A stretch of DNA of 64,000 nucleotides from JARDZU01 sp040510135 (lineage in GTDB: Bacteria > Actinomycetota > Acidimicrobiia > Spongiisociales > ZC4RG35), in assembly GCA_040510135.1 (NCBI GenBank), contig JBEVJN010000081.1, positions 15,877-79,876 of the forward strand, in the 5' to 3' direction. Shown here one piece after another: positions 51,174 through 59,247 of this stretch (the first letter of the stretch is position 1; each line of letters starts with the position of its first letter). A program made the translations under genes and the position numbers. A model generated the notes under the pieces. The model did no database searches and had not been told where the DNA came from. It saw only the letters and a program-made list of their open reading frames with translations.

Positions 51174-53339
51174 ATGGCCAAGCTGAGCAAGCTGGCGGGC
51201 GTGTCCGTGACCGAGGTGCGTGGCATCGGCAAAGACACCGAGAAGGCCCTCGCCAAAGGGGGAATCAAGACCGTCGCCGACCTTCTCCACCACCTACCCA
51301 GGACCTATGTCGATCGCACCGATCGGCCGCGGCTCGACCGTGTCCCGCTCGGGTCCGAAGTGACGGTGATCGGCGAGGTGAAATCGATCGCGACGCGCCG
51401 GCCGAGGGCGAAGTTCACGATCACTGAGGCCCGCATCACCGACGAGACGGCCACGCTAAAGGTCGTGTGGTTCAACCAGCCGTTTCGCGAGAGGCAGCTC
51501 TCGCCGGGAACCGAGGCAGCCTTTGCCGGGACGATCGAGTCCTACCGCGGCAGTCTCCAGATGGCCAACCCGGTGGTCGCCGTCCTGGACAGTGACCGGG
51601 AGGCCCTTCACACCGGTCGAATCGTGCCGATCTACCCGCAGATCGGGAAGGTGAAGCCATTCGAGCTCATCGACTGGATGGCAAACGCTCTGACTCGGGC
51701 CCGACCCATTCCCGATCCGGTGCCCGACGTGGTCCTCGCCGCCAGCGGTCTGATGTCCAGGGACGAGGCATTTGCCGGGATCCATTTTCCGGACACGCTC
51801 GAGCAGACCTTTCCCGCACGGCAGAGACTCGCCTACGACGAGCTCCTTCGTCTCGAAGTCGCTCTGGCGCTCCGGAAACGCAAGCAGACCGAGGAGGCCA
51901 CCGGGTTCGCCCACGATCCGAGTGGGGAGCTGGCCGCAGCTTTCTTGGTTGGGCTGCCCTATGAGTTGACCGGGGCACAGCGGCGAGTCATCGAGGAGAT
52001 CCTGGTGGATCTGCGGGAGAGTCACCCGATGCACCGCCTCCTTCACGGAGAGGTGGGCTCCGGGAAGACCGTGGTGGCGGTTGTCACCTTGCTGAATGGG
52101 GTCGAGGGGGGATGGCAGGGTGCGATCATGGCCCCGACCGAGGTCCTCGCCGTGCAGCACTATCTCGGGGTCACCGGTCTGCTGGCCCAGGCCCGGCTCT
52201 CACCAGAGCCCTTCGCCGCACCCAGCGACCTCGGAATGGAGAGTCTCTTCGGATCGGACGGGCCTGCCGTCCATATCGGGATCCTCACCGGCTCGACCGC
52301 AGCCGCGAATTACAGGCCCGATATCAGCCGGGCAGACCTCCTGAAGGATGTCGCCTCGGGGCAGGTAGACATCCTGGTAGGGACCCACGCTCTGATCCAG
52401 GAGGGGGTCCGCTTCCACAAGCTCGGTGTGGCTGTGATCGACGAGCAACATCGCTTCGGCGTCTCACAGCGGGTGATGCTGAAGGAGAAAGCCGATTCGA
52501 TCGACCCCGACATCCTGATCATGACCGCCACTCCCATCCCGAGAACGCTGTCGATGACGCTTTATGGCGACCTGGACATCTCGGGACTCGACGAGATGCC
52601 ACCGGGGAGGACACCAGTGAAGACACGTGTCCTGAGCCGACTAGAGGAATCGAAGGCCTGGAAGAAGATCGAAGGGGAGGTCGCCTCCGGGCGTCAGGCA
52701 TTTGTGGTCTGTCCGTTGGTGGATGACAGCCCCAAGGTCGAGGCTGCTTCCGCCAAGGCCGAGCATGAACGCCTTTCCGCCCTCTTGCCTGGCCTTCGCG
52801 TCGGCCTGATCCACGGCCAGCTCCGTCCCGCGGACAAGGAGGCGGCAATGTCTGGATTCCGCGCGGGCGAGACCGACGTGCTCGTCTCGACGACTGTGAT
52901 CGAGGTGGGGATCGACGTGCCCAATGCCACGGTGATGGTGATCGAGGACGCAGATCGGTTCGGTTTGAGCCAACTCCACCAGTTGCGCGGGCGGGTGGGC
53001 CGCGGCCGTTATCCCGGGTTGTGCCTTCTCATCGCCGACCCGTCGACGGACGATGCAAAAGAGAGGCTTGCAGCGATGGAAGCCACCACAGACGGGTTCG
53101 AGCTCGCCAACGAGGATCTCAGGATCAGGGGACATGGGACGGTGTTCGGTGAGCGCCAGTCGGGGATGGCGGATCTCGTGGTCGCGGATCTCCTCCGTGA
53201 CGTGGAACTCCTGGTCGCCGCTCGCAACGACGCCTTCGCCATCGTCGACCAGGATCCACAGCTCAGCGGTCATCCCGATCTCGCCGACGAGGTGCGTGCG
53301 ATGCTCGGTGAGTCGGTCGAGTGGCTTTTCAAGAGCTGA
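51174..53339 (+). CDS. recG: ATP-dependent DNA helicase RecG
   Basis: Helicase that regresses stalled replication forks and processes branched DNA. The 721-residue product begins with a wedge/OB domain (about 1-200, VTEVRGIGKDTEKALAKGG). The SF2 motor then follows with Walker A LLHGEVGSGKTVVA, the DE-x-H-type box AVIDEQHRFGV, motif III TATPIPRTL, motif V STTVIEVGIDVPNA and motif VI QLRGRVGRG. All motor motifs are intact. ATG 51174. It runs into rsmD (2 bp gap). Confidence 0.95.
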   Translation: MAKLSKLAGVSVTEVRGIGKDTEKALAKGGIKTVADLLHHLPRTYVDRTDRPRLDRVPLGSEVTVIGEVKSIATRRPRAKFTITEARITDETATLKVVWFNQPFRERQLSPGTEAAFAGTIESYRGSLQMANPVVAVLDSDREALHTGRIVPIYPQIGKVKPFELIDWMANALTRARPIPDPVPDVVLAASGLMSRDEAFAGIHFPDTLEQTFPARQRLAYDELLRLEVALALRKRKQTEEATGFAHDPSGELAAAFLVGLPYELTGAQRRVIEEILVDLRESHPMHRLLHGEVGSGKTVVAVVTLLNGVEGGWQGAIMAPTEVLAVQHYLGVTGLLAQARLSPEPFAAPSDLGMESLFGSDGPAVHIGILTGSTAAANYRPDISRADLLKDVASGQVDILVGTHALIQEGVRFHKLGVAVIDEQHRFGVSQRVMLKEKADSIDPDILIMTATPIPRTLSMTLYGDLDISGLDEMPPGRTPVKTRVLSRLEESKAWKKIEGEVASGRQAFVVCPLVDDSPKVEAASAKAEHERLSALLPGLRVGLIHGQLRPADKEAAMSGFRAGETDVLVSTTVIEVGIDVPNATVMVIEDADRFGLSQLHQLRGRVGRGRYPGLCLLIADPSTDDAKERLAAMEATTDGFELANEDLRIRGHGTVFGERQSGMADLVVADLLRDVELLVAARNDAFAIVDQDPQLSGHPDLADEVRAMLGESVEWLFKS

Positions 53340-53341
53340 GT

Positions 53342-53890
53342 ATGCGGATCATCAGCGGCAAGGCGAAGGGGAGGCGACTCCTCGCTCCCGACACACCGGC
53401 CACGAGACCGGTAACCGACCGGGCGCGGGAGGCGGTGTTCTCGATGATCGGGGGCTGGGTGGAGGACGCCACCGTCCTCGATCTCTACGCCGGATCCGGT
53501 TCGTTCGGGCTCGAGGCCCTCTCCCGCGGGGCGGCGGCGGCAACCTTCGTCGAGAATGGGAATCGGGCGCTCGAGGCCTTGAGGCAGAACATCAGCGGGG
53601 TGAGTCTCGGTGGGACGCTGGTGTCGGCCAACGTCAACGACTTCCTGGAACACTCGACCGGTGAGTTCGACCTGGTGTTCATCGACCCGCCGTGGGACCT
53701 GGCATCGTCGAATCTGGCCATGGACCTGATCGCTCTCGACCCCCTGCTGCCGGCCCGGGCTGAGGTGATCCTGTCCAGGCGGCACACCGACGCAGTCCCT
53801 GAGGCGCCGCCCAACTGGAGGGTTGCCACCGATAGGCGGTACGGGGATACCAGAATCCTCAGGTACGAAAAGGAAGCTGAAGTCGAATGA
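53342..53890 (+). CDS. rsmD: 16S rRNA (guanine(966)-N(2))-methyltransferase
   Basis: Methylates G966 of 16S rRNA in assembling 30S subunits, using SAM. The 182-residue product starts MRIISGKAKGRRLLAP, typical of RsmD, and contains the SAM-binding strand VLDLYAGSGSFGLEAL and the catalytic DPPW motif (FIDPPWD) near 115-121. It starts 2 bp after recG and its stop overlaps coaD (ATGA), a gene order widely conserved in bacteria. Confidence 0.92.
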   Translation: MRIISGKAKGRRLLAPDTPATRPVTDRAREAVFSMIGGWVEDATVLDLYAGSGSFGLEALSRGAAAATFVENGNRALEALRQNISGVSLGGTLVSANVNDFLEHSTGEFDLVFIDPPWDLASSNLAMDLIALDPLLPARAEVILSRRHTDAVPEAPPNWRVATDRRYGDTRILRYEKEAEVE

Positions 53891-54354
53891 CCACCGCACT
53901 CTGTCCCGGGAGCTTCGACCCCCCCACCAATGGGCACGTGGACGTCATCGAACGCGCCATTGCTGCTTTTGACCGGGTAGTGGTTGCGGTCGTTGACAAC
54001 CCCGCGAAGGAATCGCTCTTTTCGACCGCGGAGCGGATCTCATTGCTCGAGGACCTGTTCGGGGCGCAGGTGGAAATCGGGTCTTTTTCGGGTCTCCTTG
54101 TCGAGTACGCCGCCGAAGTCGGCGCCGATGTGGTGGTGAAGGGCCTGCGTACCGTGGATGACTACGAGTACGAGATGCAGATGTCACAGATGAACCGTCA
54201 CCTGACCGGGATGGAGACCGTGTTCATGGCCACCAGGTCGGACTGGAGCTTCATCTCGTCCTCTCTGGTCAAGGAAGTTGCCAAACTGGGCGGATCGATC
54301 GACGGCCTGGTACCAAGTGCCGTCGAGAAAGCCCTCCAGGAGCGTCTCACATGA
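53887..54354 (+). CDS. coaD: Phosphopantetheine adenylyltransferase
   Basis: Fourth step of coenzyme A synthesis: transfers AMP from ATP to 4'-phosphopantetheine. The 155-residue product has the nucleotidyltransferase motif PGSFDPPTNGHVD near 7-19, the substrate segment VVVKGLRTVDDYEYEMQM and the second signature SDWSFISSSLVKEVA. Length is standard. It overlaps rsmD upstream and the coiled-coil gene downstream (ATGA both). Confidence 0.95.
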   Translation: MTTALCPGSFDPPTNGHVDVIERAIAAFDRVVVAVVDNPAKESLFSTAERISLLEDLFGAQVEIGSFSGLLVEYAAEVGADVVVKGLRTVDDYEYEMQMSQMNRHLTGMETVFMATRSDWSFISSSLVKEVAKLGGSIDGLVPSAVEKALQERLT

Positions 54355-54902
54355 CCGACGAGCAGGATGCCCATCTAGCGGAGACGGTCGAGTCAATCGA
54401 GCCGGTCGGACCGGAGAGTCGGGCCGAGCTGAGTGATCTCCAGGACACGGTCGACGATCTGATCGTCCACCTGCATGAGGCGAAGAACGTCCCGTTGTCC
54501 GGCAATGCCATGGTCGACCGGGAGCAGTTCCTCGGAATGCTGGAGAAGATTCGCGCCGACCTGCCCGACGAGTTGCGGGCAGCGCGGTGGATGGTTCGTG
54601 AACGTGAGGCCTTCATCGCTCGCACCAATGAAAAGGCGCGCGAGATCGTCGATCGTGCCCGCAAGGAAGCCGACGCCCTCGTCTCGGATTCGAACATCAT
54701 GGCCGAGGCGGTTGAAGAGGCGAACATCCTGGTGCGGCGAGCAGAGGGGGAGGCCCGCCGTCTTCGGCTCGAGACCGAAGACGAGATCGAGCGGAAGCTG
54801 CAGCGGGTCGAGCTCATCCTCAACCAGGTCCTCGACCAGATCCAGGACGCCCGGGACGAGCTGCACGAGGCGCGTCCCAAGCCGCCCGACGTCCCGCTCT
54901 GA
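54351..54902 (+). CDS. DivIVA-like coiled-coil protein
   Basis: A 183-residue, highly charged helical protein. A short acidic N-terminus is followed by a coiled coil (about 60-180, heptads rich in Arg/Glu/Leu, including AREIVDRARKEADALV). This resembles the DivIVA/ATP-synthase-b-like proteins found next to coaD in actinobacteria (Rv2927c type), which are linked to cell shape or septation. No membrane segment. It starts by ATGA overlap with coaD and ends 1 bp before the DUF177 gene. Confidence 0.7.
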   Translation: MTDEQDAHLAETVESIEPVGPESRAELSDLQDTVDDLIVHLHEAKNVPLSGNAMVDREQFLGMLEKIRADLPDELRAARWMVREREAFIARTNEKAREIVDRARKEADALVSDSNIMAEAVEEANILVRRAEGEARRLRLETEDEIERKLQRVELILNQVLDQIQDARDELHEARPKPPDVPL

Positions 54903-54903
54903 C

Positions 54904-55395
54904 ATGACCCACGATCTAGTGGTTCCCGTCGGCGACCTGATCGGATCGCCGGGTAGAGACCGACCGTTCGCGGGCACGGTCGCGGTGAGCCTCGATTTCG
55001 GAGACTCCCGGGTCGATGGGCCGATGATGGTTTCGGGACGGGTTGTAGGTCTCATCGACGCCGTCGAGGCCGAGCTCGCCGTCTCGGCCACGGCTCATTT
55101 CACCTGCACTCGATGTCTCACCGAGTGGGACGCCCCGGTCGAGGTCGAGTCCAAGCAGTACTTTCGAAGGCTCCCTGACGAGGACGGTTATGCCATCTCG
55201 GACGACGAGATCGACGTCTCCGGTCCCGCCCGCGACGAGCTCGCTTTGGCGCTGCCGGCGACGCCCCTCTGCAGAGAGGATTGCCGGGGACTTTGCCCAA
55301 CCTGTGGAACCGACTTGAATAGTGAACCTTGCGGCGGCCACGGGGATGATTCCGACTCACCCTTTGCCACCCTGAAAGATCTGTTCGATTCCTGA
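54904..55395 (+). CDS. DUF177 (YceD family) protein
   Basis: A 163-residue protein typical of the gene directly before rpmF in most bacteria. It has cysteines TCTRCLTEW near 67-75 and CREDCRGLCPTCGTDLN near 124-140, probably a zinc site, and an acidic C-terminus. The YceD family is implicated in rRNA processing and 50S assembly. ATG 54904 starts 1 bp after the coiled-coil gene. The frame is open upstream but is overlapped by that gene. Confidence 0.85.
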   Translation: MTHDLVVPVGDLIGSPGRDRPFAGTVAVSLDFGDSRVDGPMMVSGRVVGLIDAVEAELAVSATAHFTCTRCLTEWDAPVEVESKQYFRRLPDEDGYAISDDEIDVSGPARDELALALPATPLCREDCRGLCPTCGTDLNSEPCGGHGDDSDSPFATLKDLFDS

Positions 55396-55409
55396 ACGAG
55401 GAGAGCACC

Positions 55410-55586
55410 ATGGCGGTGCCCAAGAAGAAAATGTCGCGCTCGCGAACCAGGCAGCGCAAATCAGCGTGGAAAGTGTCCCGTCCGAGCTCTGTGGCCTGCG
55501 AGCAATGCGGCAAGCCAAAGCTGCCCCATCGCGCCTGTCGTGAGTGCGGCACCTACGGCGGCCGCGAGGTGATCGAGGCCTCCTGA
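55410..55586 (+). CDS. rpmF: 50S ribosomal protein L32
   Basis: A 58-residue ribosomal protein. It begins MAVPKKKMSRSRTRQRKSAW, the L32 signature, and has two CxxC pairs (CEQCGK and CRECGT) forming a zinc site, i.e. the C+ form. The start has an ACGAGGAG ribosome site at 55396-55403. It lies 14 bp after the DUF177 stop and 3 bp before plsX, the standard arrangement. Confidence 0.95.
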   Translation: MAVPKKKMSRSRTRQRKSAWKVSRPSSVACEQCGKPKLPHRACRECGTYGGREVIEAS

Positions 55587-55589
55587 GCC

Positions 55590-56558
55590 TTGGCCCGGAT
55601 CGCCCTCGACGCCATGGGGGGCGACAACGCCCCCGAGGAGACCGTTGCTGGCGCGGTTGACGCCGCCGGACGCGGTGTCGACGTGGTTCTCGTCGGGCTC
55701 CCCGCAGTCATCGAAGCCCAACTCGTCCAACTTGGCACCCGTCTTCCCATAGTCGAGGCCCCTGAGGTGATCGGGATGGGGGAAGACCCCGCCCGCGCCC
55801 TTCGTGAGAAGCCGGGAGCGTCGATCAACGTGGCGGCAAAGCTGGTGGAGGAAGGCAACGCAGAGGGCATGGTTTCGGCTGGTTCCACCGGCGCGGCGAT
55901 GGCGGCGGCAGCTATTCATATCGGGAGGCTGAAAGGTGTGCGGCCGTCGATCGCATCGATCTTCCCCACCCCGGGCAGCCCCACGCTGGTCCTCGACTCC
56001 GGGGCGAACCCCGACGTAGGGCCGGAGCAGCTCGTGCAATTCGCGATCATGGGGTCGGTGGCCGCCGAGACCCTGTTCGGCGTCGAGGAGCCAAGAGTCG
56101 GCCTGCTCAACATCGGCGAGGAGAGGGGCAAGGGTCGTGAGCTGGAGAAGGCTGCGTTCGAGCTCCTGGAACGGGCCCCGGTCAACTTCGTGGGGAACCT
56201 CGAGGGCCGCGATGTCGCCGAGGACAAGTCGGATGTGATCGTCACCGATGGCTTCACCGGAAACATCTTCCTCAAGACGATGGAAGGGGCGGCCCAGGTG
56301 ATGATCCGATACTCGTTGGAGGCCATCGCGAACCTCGACCCGGAAGTTCAGGAGTCGGTGCTGCCCGCCCTCGGTGAGGTGCGACGCCGTCTCGACTACG
56401 AGACATACGGGGGCGCCCAGCTGCTCGGGGTCAAGGGGGTGGTGGTCATAGCCCACGGCAGGTCGAGCCGGGTCGCAATCGCCAATGCACTCACCATGGC
56501 GGCCGAAGCAGCAAAGCACGACCTCCCCGGGCGGCTGGCGCGTCGTCTCGCCTCCTGA
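55590..56558 (+). CDS. plsX: Phosphate acyltransferase
   Basis: Converts acyl-ACP to acyl-phosphate, the donor for PlsY. The 322-residue product begins ARIALDAMGGDNAPEE (typical of PlsX) and has the GSTGAAMAAAAIHIGR strand near 95-110 and VTDGFTGNIFLKTMEG near 214-229. TTG 55590 is the start, 3 bp after rpmF. The stop overlaps rnc (TGATG). PlsX-PlsY would run in parallel with the PlsB-type enzyme also in this window. Confidence 0.94.
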   Translation: MARIALDAMGGDNAPEETVAGAVDAAGRGVDVVLVGLPAVIEAQLVQLGTRLPIVEAPEVIGMGEDPARALREKPGASINVAAKLVEEGNAEGMVSAGSTGAAMAAAAIHIGRLKGVRPSIASIFPTPGSPTLVLDSGANPDVGPEQLVQFAIMGSVAAETLFGVEEPRVGLLNIGEERGKGRELEKAAFELLERAPVNFVGNLEGRDVAEDKSDVIVTDGFTGNIFLKTMEGAAQVMIRYSLEAIANLDPEVQESVLPALGEVRRRLDYETYGGAQLLGVKGVVVIAHGRSSRVAIANALTMAAEAAKHDLPGRLARRLAS

Positions 56559-57232
56559 TGACGCTGGAGCAGCTGTTCGGCTACACCTTCTCCGACCCGG
56601 AACTGCTCGAGCTGTCGCTCACCCATCGCTCCGTCAGCAGCGAGGACGGCTCGAGACACGACAACGAGCGGCTCGAGTTTCTCGGTGATGCAGTCTTGCA
56701 ATTGGCGATCACGGGTTATCTGTACAACACCTACTCCGACCTCCCGGAGGGAAACCTGGCGAAGATCAGGGCGGGTCTGGTGAGTAGGCCGGTGCTGGCC
56801 GATGTTGCCCGGAGCATCGGCCTCAGCGATCACATCCAACTGACGCTGGCGGAGGAGCGGACCGGGGGCCGGGACAAGGACTCGATCATGGCAGATGCTC
56901 TCGAAGCCGTGATCGGGGCGGTCTACCTCGACTCCGGCCTCGAGAACGCCACTGATCTGGTCCTGCGTCTCTGGGGCGGCCGGATCGGCGAGAGAGCAGA
57001 GCGGCCCGGGCTCAAGGACTACAAGACCCGGCTTCAGGAGGTGCTGGCCAGGGACGGCAAACGCCCCGAATACCTGACCGACGGTTCCGGCCCCGATCAC
57101 GAGCGGACTTTTGTCGCCAGCGTTCAGGTCGACGGCGTGTCCCTGGGATCCGGGTCCGGTCGGTCCAAGAAAGACGCCGAGCAGGGAGCAGCGGAGCAAG
57201 CCCTGGAGAGGCTCATCGCAGACTCTCGGTGA
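56558..57232 (+). CDS. rnc: Ribonuclease III
   Basis: Double-strand-specific endoribonuclease for rRNA and mRNA processing. The 224-residue product has the nuclease signature NERLEFLGDAVL near 38-49, a second acidic site DALEAVIGAVYLD near 113-125, and a C-terminal dsRNA-binding domain (about 155-224). All catalytic acidic residues appear intact. The start overlaps plsX; the 3' end overlaps the convergent membrane-protein gene by 20 bp. Confidence 0.95.
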   Translation: MTLEQLFGYTFSDPELLELSLTHRSVSSEDGSRHDNERLEFLGDAVLQLAITGYLYNTYSDLPEGNLAKIRAGLVSRPVLADVARSIGLSDHIQLTLAEERTGGRDKDSIMADALEAVIGAVYLDSGLENATDLVLRLWGGRIGERAERPGLKDYKTRLQEVLARDGKRPEYLTDGSGPDHERTFVASVQVDGVSLGSGSGRSKKDAEQGAAEQALERLIADSR

Positions 57233-58019
57233 CCACGGGCTCTTTCCGGGACCGGAGATCCAAGTACCAGAGAGTCACCATCACCGCGATCGCAGCCACC
57301 ACGAATCCTTGGGCGACCACGAGCATGACGAAGCCCAATCCCGCTCCGATGCCCACGCCTCCGGCGCCGACGATGGGAAGGGCAACCAACTGCACCAGTT
57401 GGGCAGCGACCGACCCGAAGAGCCCGACGAGCAAGAGAAACCCGACCGTGGGCCACCATCGGCCGCGCACCAGTGTGAAGCTCTTCCGCAGTGCTTGTAC
57501 CGGCCCGAGACCCTCCAGGGCGATGACCGCGGACAGCATGCTGAAGGCCCCGGCTAGCCACAGCCCGGGGATGATGAAGGCGATGAGGCCCACCGTGACC
57601 AGAGCAATCGCGATCAGCCCGCCTACGACGAGCGTGAACAGCCTCGCCAACGCCTTGGAAGATGCGGCGCCTGCGCCGATAGCCTCTCCGGCTAGCTCTG
57701 ACCCGACGATCCGATGCACGGCCAGGCTCAGGAAGCCGGTGGCCAGGAGTTGGAAGGCGAGCACGATCGATCCCGCCTGAAGCAACAGGAGGCCGGCCTC
57801 GCCGATCTCGGTGTCGGTCATCCCTTGGAGTGCCTGAGGGTCGCTCAGGATGAGCTGGAGTACGTCGTCGGCTCTGGTGAGGCTGAAAACGGCAATGGTT
57901 GCCGCGCCGAGGAGAACGAATGCCCAGAAAGCAGGTGCCAGGATTCGCTTCCAGACCCGACCGAGCATCGTCATGCCCTCACCGATGATTTCACCAAAGG
58001 GCCTGGGGGTTATCTCCAT
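57213..58019 (-). CDS. Membrane protein resembling the GPDPase/YciC-type domain
   Basis: A 268-residue protein with about six helices: one near 27-48, others at about 80-105, 130-160, 165-185, 205-235 and 238-258. A central LEGLGPVQALRKSFTLVRGRWW matches the E-x-x-G-x-x-x-A-x-x-x-S motif of membrane-domain proteins often called glycerophosphoryl diester phosphodiesterase membrane domains. The function is unknown. Minus strand, within an otherwise plus-strand block. It diverges from mutM (41 bp). Confidence 0.68.
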   Translation of the reverse strand: MEITPRPFGEIIGEGMTMLGRVWKRILAPAFWAFVLLGAATIAVFSLTRADDVLQLILSDPQALQGMTDTEIGEAGLLLLQAGSIVLAFQLLATGFLSLAVHRIVGSELAGEAIGAGAASSKALARLFTLVVGGLIAIALVTVGLIAFIIPGLWLAGAFSMLSAVIALEGLGPVQALRKSFTLVRGRWWPTVGFLLLVGLFGSVAAQLVQLVALPIVGAGGVGIGAGLGFVMLVVAQGFVVAAIAVMVTLWYLDLRSRKEPVVTESLR

Positions 58020-58060
58020 GGGTCGGGGTACGGTAACCAGCCCCCGATCAGGAGTGATGC

Positions 58061-58903
58061 TTGCCCGAGTTGCCGGAAGTGGAGATCACGCGTCGCCATC
58101 TGGACGAAGCGATCAAAGGGCGCCGGCTGACCCGCGTCCGCACGACCCACCCCCGGACGGCCCGACACAACGCAGGTGGGCCGACCGAGATCGACGAGCG
58201 GCTCGAAGGGCGGACGGTGCTCGGGGTGGGGCGGAAGGGGAAGTTCCTCGCCGCGCCGCTCGATGACGGACAGACACTCGTGGCCCACCTAGGGATGTCA
58301 GGCAGGTTCACCGTCGGCGACCCGTCGGAGGTCGAGCCCGCTCACACACACTTCCGGGCGCGCTTGGACGATGGACGCGAGGTCCGCTTCATCGATCCGC
58401 GCACCTTCGGCTTCGTGGCCGTCGTCACCAGCGATGAAATGGGTGGCTCGGGTCTGTCCCGAGTCGGGCCCGACGCGTGGGACACCACGCCATCGGTCGA
58501 AGACCTGGCAGCCGCCCTCGCCCGCAGAACCGCTCCGGTGAAGGCGCTCTTGCTCGACCAGGTCATCGTCTCTGGTTTGGGCAACATCTATGCCGACGAG
58601 GCTCTGCACATGGCAGGAATCCATCCCCTGAGGCCCGCCGGCACCCTGTCGGAAGCCGAACTGCAGCGGCTGCTCGAGGCCACCCGCACCGTTCTTGGCG
58701 AGGCCATCGACAACGGGGGGACCAGTCTCGATGACATGACCTACCTGTTACCCGATGGGAGGGCGGGGGAGAACTTCGAACGGCTTCGTGTATACGGCCG
58801 AACCGACTTGCCCTGCCCCAGTTGCGGTACCCCGGTCCAGCGGATCGTGATCAGAGCGAGATCGAGCCACTACTGCCCCGATTGTCAGCCGGAGCGGCCT
58901 TGA
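58061..58903 (+). CDS. mutM: Formamidopyrimidine-DNA glycosylase
   Basis: Base-excision repair glycosylase/AP lyase for 8-oxoguanine. The 280-residue product starts with PELPEVE, where Pro1 and Glu2 (after Met removal) are the catalytic residues. It has the lysine GRKGKFL near 57-63, the H2TH segment with QVIVSGLGNIYADEAL, and a C4 zinc finger CPSC...CPDC at the C-terminus. TTG 58061 is the start that gives the required N-terminus. The stop overlaps acyP (TTGA). Confidence 0.94.
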   Translation: MPELPEVEITRRHLDEAIKGRRLTRVRTTHPRTARHNAGGPTEIDERLEGRTVLGVGRKGKFLAAPLDDGQTLVAHLGMSGRFTVGDPSEVEPAHTHFRARLDDGREVRFIDPRTFGFVAVVTSDEMGGSGLSRVGPDAWDTTPSVEDLAAALARRTAPVKALLLDQVIVSGLGNIYADEALHMAGIHPLRPAGTLSEAELQRLLEATRTVLGEAIDNGGTSLDDMTYLLPDGRAGENFERLRVYGRTDLPCPSCGTPVQRIVIRARSSHYCPDCQPERP

Positions 58904-59193
58904 TCAAGGCGGTCCATGCCCATGTCTCGGGACGAGTGCAGCAGGTCGGATACCGTCAGAGCTGCCGTCAAATGGCGCGTTCGCTGGGTCTCGTCGGTTG
59001 GGTGAGGAACACGGCGGACGGCATGGTCGAGGTCTTTGCCCAGGGCCCGGCCGAGGAGGTCGATCGCCTCGTCGGTTGGCTGTGGACCGGCCCTTCAATG
59101 GCCCTGGTGGCAGGCGTGGAATCGGATGCAGTGGCCTCCGATCAGACCCTGCGCGACTTCTTCATCTATCCCAATCCGATGAAGAGCGACTGA
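58900..59193 (+). CDS. acyP: Acylphosphatase
   Basis: Small enzyme (97 residues) that hydrolyses acyl phosphates. It has the active-site loop GRVQQVGYRQ near 11-20, with the conserved Arg, and the Asn in GWVRNTADGMVEV near 36-48. TTG 58900 overlaps the mutM stop. The position between mutM and smc is common in actinobacteria. Acyl phosphates made by PlsX could be among its substrates, but this is speculative. Confidence 0.9.
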   Translation: MIKAVHAHVSGRVQQVGYRQSCRQMARSLGLVGWVRNTADGMVEVFAQGPAEEVDRLVGWLWTGPSMALVAGVESDAVASDQTLRDFFIYPNPMKSD

Positions 59194-59247
59194 GCGCAGG
59201 GCCGCTGTTAGCCTGCTCCCGGTAATCACAGTCGTGTCATTTGCCAG

